Shown piece after piece: positions 52,265 to 55,682 of a DNA stretch of 55,682 nucleotides (position 1 is its first letter; the number at the start of each line of letters is the position of its first letter). Position numbers and translations under genes: made by a program. The DNA lies in assembly GCA_029688825.1 (NCBI GenBank), contig JARUKX010000022.1:1-55682 (forward strand), read 5' to 3'. Under the pieces are notes generated by a model. The model was not told the origin of the DNA and did not search any database. It saw nothing but the letters and a program-made list of their open reading frames with translations. This DNA is from Haloarculaceae archaeon H-GB1-1 (GTDB taxonomy: Archaea > Halobacteriota > Halobacteria > Halobacteriales > Haloarculaceae).

Positions 52265-52702
52265 ATGCGTCGACGCGCGTTACTCGCCACACTGGGTGCG
52301 AGCGTGGCCACGCCTTCTGGCTGCGTTGGTGAGCAGAGGCCCGAGGTCGGACTCGGAAAGATTGGGGTGATGAACCGCCGGCAGAACCCGGTCTCAATCC
52401 AAGTAACGGTCGAGAAATGAGGTGAAGAGGTATACGACGTCACGCACGACCTCGAAGGACGAACAGGAAACATCGTCGATGGTACAACGATCATCGAAGA
52501 GTGGATGGGGGATCAAACTCAGTATCTGGCATCGGTTTCCTTGACCAACGGCGAACTCGAAACGACGTACTCGACGGCTGATGCGGAATCGTTCGTCGAC
52601 GACTGGGGAGCCAACCAGTGTTTCAGTCTCTATTTCACGGTCGAACCGAGTCAGATCAGCACCGCACTCGGCGCGATGAAGTCCTGTTCTACGACTTCCT
52701 GA
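52265..52702 (+). pseudogene. Cassette B: lipoprotein gene with an in-frame stop
   Basis: The frame starts MRRRALLATLGASVATPSGC (lipobox) and runs EVGLGKIGVMNRRQNPVSIQ to a TGA at 52418-52420, where cassette A has CGA. After the stop it stays open in the same frame (DLEGRTGNIVDGTTIIEEWM and further) to 52702. There is no frameshift here, so one CGA to TGA change truncates the protein to 51 residues. The lesion is independent of that in A. Confidence 0.8.
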
Positions 52703-52781
52703 CTAGCTCTGTAAGGAGCACTCGTTCGGGTCTCCAGAATTGTCCGACACAATTTTGCACCCATTCCAGGAAACCTCACGT

Positions 52782-53894
52782 ATGCTTGCCCTCCAGAGTT
52801 CACCACCGTTGCTCGGTCCCCCAGTTGTTGCGCTTCTCGCTCTCGTTCTCCTTGGAGGTCTCGGTGGAGCGGTCGGAAGTGCGGTAGTCCGCCGTCTCTC
52901 GAATCCTGTCGGAAAGTACCGCTTGCTGTACGGGGCCGTTCTCTTCCCGTTCACGGTGCTATCATACGGCGTCTTGGCCCTCCTCGGGTTTGGCCCTGCG
53001 ATCAGAGCCCTCTTTCCCACTGATCCGGGTTTCCTCAGCAATATCCTCACCAATTTCATCACCTTCCTATCCACCGGTTTCGTCTGGCTCGCGGCCTACG
53101 CCCCCACAATACGTGGTGTCCGCGACGTACGAGAGGTGGAACTGAAAACGAGCACAGCTCTCTCGAAGATGGGGCGATACATACTCGGTCTAAGCGCCGT
53201 CCTCGCAGCCGTTATCGTCCCGCTACAAGTACTCCCGTCGAAATCCTCTCCCCTTGTCCTGGCACTTGGACTTGCGGCCATCGCAATCATATTTCTCTAC
53301 GCTTCACCGTGGCTCATTCCGCTACTTCGATCAACACGGAAACCGACCGAAGACGTCGCTAGCCGAATTGCGACGCTCCGTTCCAGAGCTGGCCTCGATG
53401 TCCGAGATATCAGAGTCCTTGACACAGACGACGAAGAAACAGCCGAGTCCCTCGTTCGTGGTCCACCGAACTATCGCCGGTTGTTCCTCACGAGCACGTT
53501 CCTAGACATGTTCGACGATGAGACGGGAGCTGCACTCTTGGCTATCCAGGCAGGGCGGCTCGATACTCACGTCTTCGAAATCAGAGTGAGTACTGTGATT
53601 GTTGCTGGTATCGCCCTCATTGCGTCTCTGACCGGCGTAGGTTCAAGATGGCTGTTACTCGGGCTCTCAGTCGTCGTGCTACTCTTTGGATTCTGGTTGT
53701 CCCGACGACAAATCCGGGCAGCCGACGAATACGCCGCCGAACGGGTAGGTGAATCCGCGCTCTCAGACGCCCTCAATCGATACGCCGACGTTCACGCAAT
53801 CGAACCACCCCGTCGACGGTTTCCGAATCCGCTATCAGTCAACGTCCCGCTTGGCGATCGAATTGACCAGCTGAGTACACCGACTGAAGCGTGA
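52782..53894 (+). CDS. M48-like membrane protein lacking the HExxH zinc site
   Basis: The ATG at 52782 (MLALQSSPPLLGPPVVALLA) gives 370 residues and has a TATA-like AATTTTGCA about 28 bases upstream. A TTG at 52740 is less likely. The layout is that of M48/HtpX peptidases: membrane helices, then RLFLTSTFLDMFDDETGAAL, where the family has the strand before the zinc helix. But the HExxH position reads IQAGR (about residues 255-259), so both zinc histidines are gone. A later EYAAERVG matches the third-ligand region. It is probably a non-peptidase descendant and is absent from cassette A. Confidence 0.65.
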   Translation: MLALQSSPPLLGPPVVALLALVLLGGLGGAVGSAVVRRLSNPVGKYRLLYGAVLFPFTVLSYGVLALLGFGPAIRALFPTDPGFLSNILTNFITFLSTGFVWLAAYAPTIRGVRDVREVELKTSTALSKMGRYILGLSAVLAAVIVPLQVLPSKSSPLVLALGLAAIAIIFLYASPWLIPLLRSTRKPTEDVASRIATLRSRAGLDVRDIRVLDTDDEETAESLVRGPPNYRRLFLTSTFLDMFDDETGAALLAIQAGRLDTHVFEIRVSTVIVAGIALIASLTGVGSRWLLLGLSVVVLLFGFWLSRRQIRAADEYAAERVGESALSDALNRYADVHAIEPPRRRFPNPLSVNVPLGDRIDQLSTPTEA

Positions 53895-53959
53895 AGAGAC
53901 AGCGAGGAACCGTTGGAGACTCGAATAGCTGACTCACCTCAACCGAATTGCAGAGCGGT

Positions 53960-54064
53960 TCACGGGAGGTACGTCGCAAGGAAGTTGACGAGACGATCCA
54001 ATCGTTCGTTGATTCTGTTTTCATCGTCCTCCTCCGTATCGCTCTCAGGGCGAGACTGTTCCAT
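53960..54064 (-). CDS. Small acidic ORF, 34 aa
   Basis: The ATG at 54064 to TGA at 53960 encodes MEQSRPESDTEEDDENRINE then RLDRLVNFLATYLP. The acidic head and amphipathic tail are typical of haloarchaeal proteins. It lies between the M48-like gene and the 69-aa gene and could be a real small protein or a remnant. Confidence 0.4.
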   Translation of the reverse strand: MEQSRPESDTEEDDENRINERLDRLVNFLATYLP

Positions 54065-54126
54065 GAGGGTCACAACAGACCACAGTGGCCTGTATCTTGT
54101 GCTCCGACGAACCACCTATAGAGATA

Positions 54127-54336
54127 TTAGTTGTCCTGTCGCGTCTTTTCGAGTTCACGTGCTTGTTCATCTATCTTAGAGAGTTCGCGCACAACGGTAT
54201 CGTCCGATCCTCCATGTGCGACTCGCACGGAGAGATCCAGCGGCGATGGGATAAAACGAGCTTCATCAGCCTCCTCACTGGGTTCCTCATCCCATCTAAA
54301 TAAGGTCTGAAACACCTCCCAGATGTTGAGGCTCAT
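54127..54336 (-). CDS. Small acidic protein, 69 aa
   Basis: The ATG-started ORF encodes MSLNIWEVFQTLFRWDEEPS, then RFIPSPLDLSVRVAHGGSDD and a coiled C-terminal helix (ELSKIDEQARELEKTRQDN). Very acidic, soluble and without a signal. The pattern looks like a genuine small haloarchaeal protein, possibly regulatory. No family was recognised. It is absent from cassette A. Confidence 0.6.
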   Translation of the reverse strand: MSLNIWEVFQTLFRWDEEPSEEADEARFIPSPLDLSVRVAHGGSDDTVVRELSKIDEQARELEKTRQDN

Positions 54337-54442
54337 ATCCCAGGTTAGGGTTCATCGAGTGTTAAGTCTTTAGCGGCAGATTGGATTGACAGACTTGATG
54401 GCCGGTACGTAACCATCGGATCTAGTCTTGCCGGGGGCAGAC

Positions 54443-54985
54443 TTAGGACTCGCAGTCGTACGAGCGGCTGCCTTTCTCGATCGTGACAGTTCGAGTCGAA
54501 CTAGCGACAACAGTGCCCGATTCACGTAGTCGGACGTGGATGTCGGCTGTCTCGTCAACTGTAAGTGATTCATCGTCACGGACGACCCAGAAGACGTTCA
54601 CCCGCTCTCGACCGGTTTGCTGAACGGGTTCCGTAGTAGTCTTTGAACTGTTGCCGATACTCACTTCAACATCATAATTGGAGTCCTCACTACCTTCCAT
54701 TGGGGTTTCCACGAGGATGTCGGCACGAACCGTCATATGGTCACCGGGTGTGCCACTCGAAATACATGTTTCTACGGTACCGTTCTCGATGTCTGGCATC
54801 GTAACTTCGTCATTGAGATGGACGGATACGTTGGTGGCCTCAACGGTGGCATCGTCTGGATTGATTTGGTCAGTAACTGGAGCAAACAGCACTAGGGTAC
54901 CGACGCTGAACGCTGTCAAGAGGAGAAACACGATGATGGAGGCAGGGCGGGGTGGCCAGTCGAGCAGCCACGGAAGGAGGTTCAC
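54443..54985 (-). CDS. Cassette B: membrane-anchored secreted domain, 180 aa
   Basis: Paralogue of 24019-24561 with identical length, the same N-terminal anchor (MNLLPWLLDWPPRPASIIVF), the same two cysteines (ETCISSGTPGDH and the final DCES) and the shared motif TTTEPVQQTGRERVNVFWVV. An exported beta-rich domain tethered by one helix is expected. Conservation of the cysteines and of the strand pattern in both copies argues for selection. The function is unknown. Confidence 0.78.
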   Translation of the reverse strand: MNLLPWLLDWPPRPASIIVFLLLTAFSVGTLVLFAPVTDQINPDDATVEATNVSVHLNDEVTMPDIENGTVETCISSGTPGDHMTVRADILVETPMEGSEDSNYDVEVSIGNSSKTTTEPVQQTGRERVNVFWVVRDDESLTVDETADIHVRLRESGTVVASSTRTVTIEKGSRSYDCES

Positions 54986-55030
54986 AACCGGATTACTGAG
55001 GAGGGGGATAAAATGGATTGGGGAGACGAA

Positions 55031-55432
55031 TCAGGTATCTGAACGCTCATGGAGTAGGAGAGCAGTGAGAAGAAGAATGATCCCAGTCGGTAACATAAAC
55101 AAGCCGATCGTGAAATTCCAGAAGCCGAGAAGGAATTGCCCGACAGCTCCGATGAGCAAGAACCTGAGCCGGTTTAACACCGCTCCTACAGCCCCCACCC
55201 ACCCAAGTCCGATTGTAATGAGGAATAGTACGAGTCGAGACGTTCGATAGCCAGGGGCAGGGAGGATGGCGATAAGAATGGCCGTGAGTAGAACAACTGC
55301 GACAACGGATGCTCCTCGGAGAACGTCGAGTGTAGAATATTCCTTCGCCAGGATTTGATCTGAGAATCTGCTGATTCGATGTCGGTTAGTTAAACAAGTG
55401 AACCTCAACAGAATTGAGAAGCCAGACATCAC
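55031..55432 (-). CDS. Cassette B: small polytopic membrane protein, start uncertain
   Basis: The part shared with cassette A begins near residue 32 (YSTLDVLRGASVVAVVLLTA). The A start codon has no ATG equivalent here (CTG instead), so the true start is either further upstream at 55432 or lost. The four helices and the GYRTSRLVLFLITIGLGWVG loop are as in A. It may be intact with a longer N-terminus or recently start-mutated. The 180-aa gene follows 45 bases downstream. Confidence 0.65.
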   Translation of the reverse strand: MMSGFSILLRFTCLTNRHRISRFSDQILAKEYSTLDVLRGASVVAVVLLTAILIAILPAPGYRTSRLVLFLITIGLGWVGAVGAVLNRLRFLLIGAVGQFLLGFWNFTIGLFMLPTGIILLLTALLLHERSDT

Positions 55433-55553
55433 TACGGGTGAAATTCATCCCACCATAAAATCCACCCCAGGTCGTGGCTGCGCGTACAGGCGCGCAGCGC
55501 CGAACCCGGAGCGGAGGGTGGGGCGGAGGGGCGGGTCTGGCCCGGCACACAGC

Positions 55554-55559
55554 AAAAAA
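55554..55559 (-). terminator. Possible T-run terminator
   Basis: On the minus strand CTCTTTTTTGC follows the stop of the partial gene at 55577 by about 18 bases, after a GC-rich stretch. Archaeal termination commonly uses such oligo-T runs. The surrounding 55433-55553 is gene-free and very GC-rich. Confidence 0.35.
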
Positions 55560-55576
55560 GAGAGCGCCCGGCCCCC

Positions 55577-55682
55577 CTACGCGTCCCACCACCGGTCGTG
55601 GTCCGGGAACTCCACCCGACTCCACCTGGTCAGGGCGACCGAACACCGGCCCTCGTACCAGTTCTTCTTCGCGTTGTAGAGC
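55577..55682 (-). CDS. 3' end of a gene entering from the right edge
   Basis: The minus strand from the window edge encodes LYNAKKNWYEGRCSVALTRW then SRVEFPDHDRWWDA and TAG at 55577-55579. It is rich in tryptophan and charged residues and lies in DNA of much higher GC than cassette B. The family cannot be named from 35 residues. It may belong to an integrated element or to a different chromosomal segment. Confidence 0.55.
   Translation of the reverse strand, partial: LYNAKKNWYEGRCSVALTRWSRVEFPDHDRWWDA

Larger units (their letters stand above)
49412..55432. repeat. Paralogous cassette B (six shared genes plus extras)
   Basis: Copy of the block at 20496-24926 with the same gene order and strands. 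It contains all six paralogues. Between the lipoprotein pseudogene and the 180-aa gene it carries an extra M48-like gene and two small acidic ORFs that A lacks. The conserved promoter element at 51890-51904 is identical to that in A. Confidence 0.9.

Noticed and set aside
55433-55576. Possible tRNA or structural RNA in the GC-rich end
   Set aside because: I could not fold a cloverleaf with a conserved TPsiC or anticodon loop. The region reads as spacer plus a terminator.
1-55682. CRISPR array
   Set aside because: No regularly spaced identical repeats were seen. The dispersed repeat family is irregular in spacing and orientation.

Overview
The window reads as chromosomal DNA of a halophilic archaeon (class Halobacteria). 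The predicted proteins are strongly acidic, start sites are often leaderless with a TATA-like box about 25-30 bases upstream, and secreted proteins carry twin-arginine signals followed by a lipobox. An archaeal TATA-binding protein, a single-histone-fold protein, DUF5518 and a DUF2080/TnpB transposon all fit that class. I cannot name the genus. No rRNA, tRNA or CRISPR array was seen.

Layout. (1) 1-10.7 kb: an ion and amino-acid transport block, mostly on the minus strand, with two APC permeases (one carrying two fused universal-stress domains), TrkA, a free UspA protein, a two-TM potassium channel with two RCK modules, and a DHH-family phosphoesterase. (2) 10.8-12.4 kb: TATA-binding protein, histone-fold protein and PadR regulator, interspersed with gene fossils. 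(3) 12.4-18.5 kb: five predicted TAT lipoproteins, two of them PQQ-type beta-propellers. (4) 18.7-20.3 kb: a DUF998-type membrane protein and a cupin. (5) 20.5-24.9 kb: cassette A, six genes of unknown function (two polytopic membrane proteins, a small two-TM protein, a broken lipoprotein, a membrane-anchored secreted domain and a small four-TM protein). (6) 25.2-29.7 kb: a lipoprotein, small membrane proteins, a truncated LiaF-like protein, DUF5518 and a beta-lactamase-fold serine hydrolase. (7) 29.8-37.6 kb: a mainly plus-strand, membrane-protein-rich run (two CPBP proteases, a flavodoxin, an MFS protein, a bactofilin-like protein, DUF2071 and TspO). (8) 37.8-44.2 kb: an ABC-2 exporter pair, a third CPBP protein, YbjQ, an alpha/beta hydrolase and an SRPBCC protein. 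(9) 44.3-48.8 kb: a patch of mobile DNA with an IS1341-type TnpB element, an orphan TnpB 3' end, a truncated nitroreductase, a VapBC pair, and an IS630 fossil abutting a DUF4352-like fossil. (10) 49.4-55.4 kb: cassette B, a second diverged copy of cassette A in the same order and orientation, with an extra M48-like pseudo-protease and two small acidic ORFs. The last about 250 bases change abruptly to very GC-rich DNA with the 3' end of another gene.

The most interesting structure is the pair of cassettes A and B. A complete six-gene set of unrecognised membrane and secreted proteins is kept twice, about 29 kb apart. The coding genes are maintained, while the lipoprotein in each copy is inactivated by a different lesion (a one-base frameshift in A, an in-frame TGA in B). 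The divergent promoter between the two halves is also conserved. This is the best candidate here for an undescribed cell-envelope system. Dispersed imperfect repeats of about 70 bp, several fossil gene ends and the transposon remnants show that 10-48 kb is a recombination-active accessory region.
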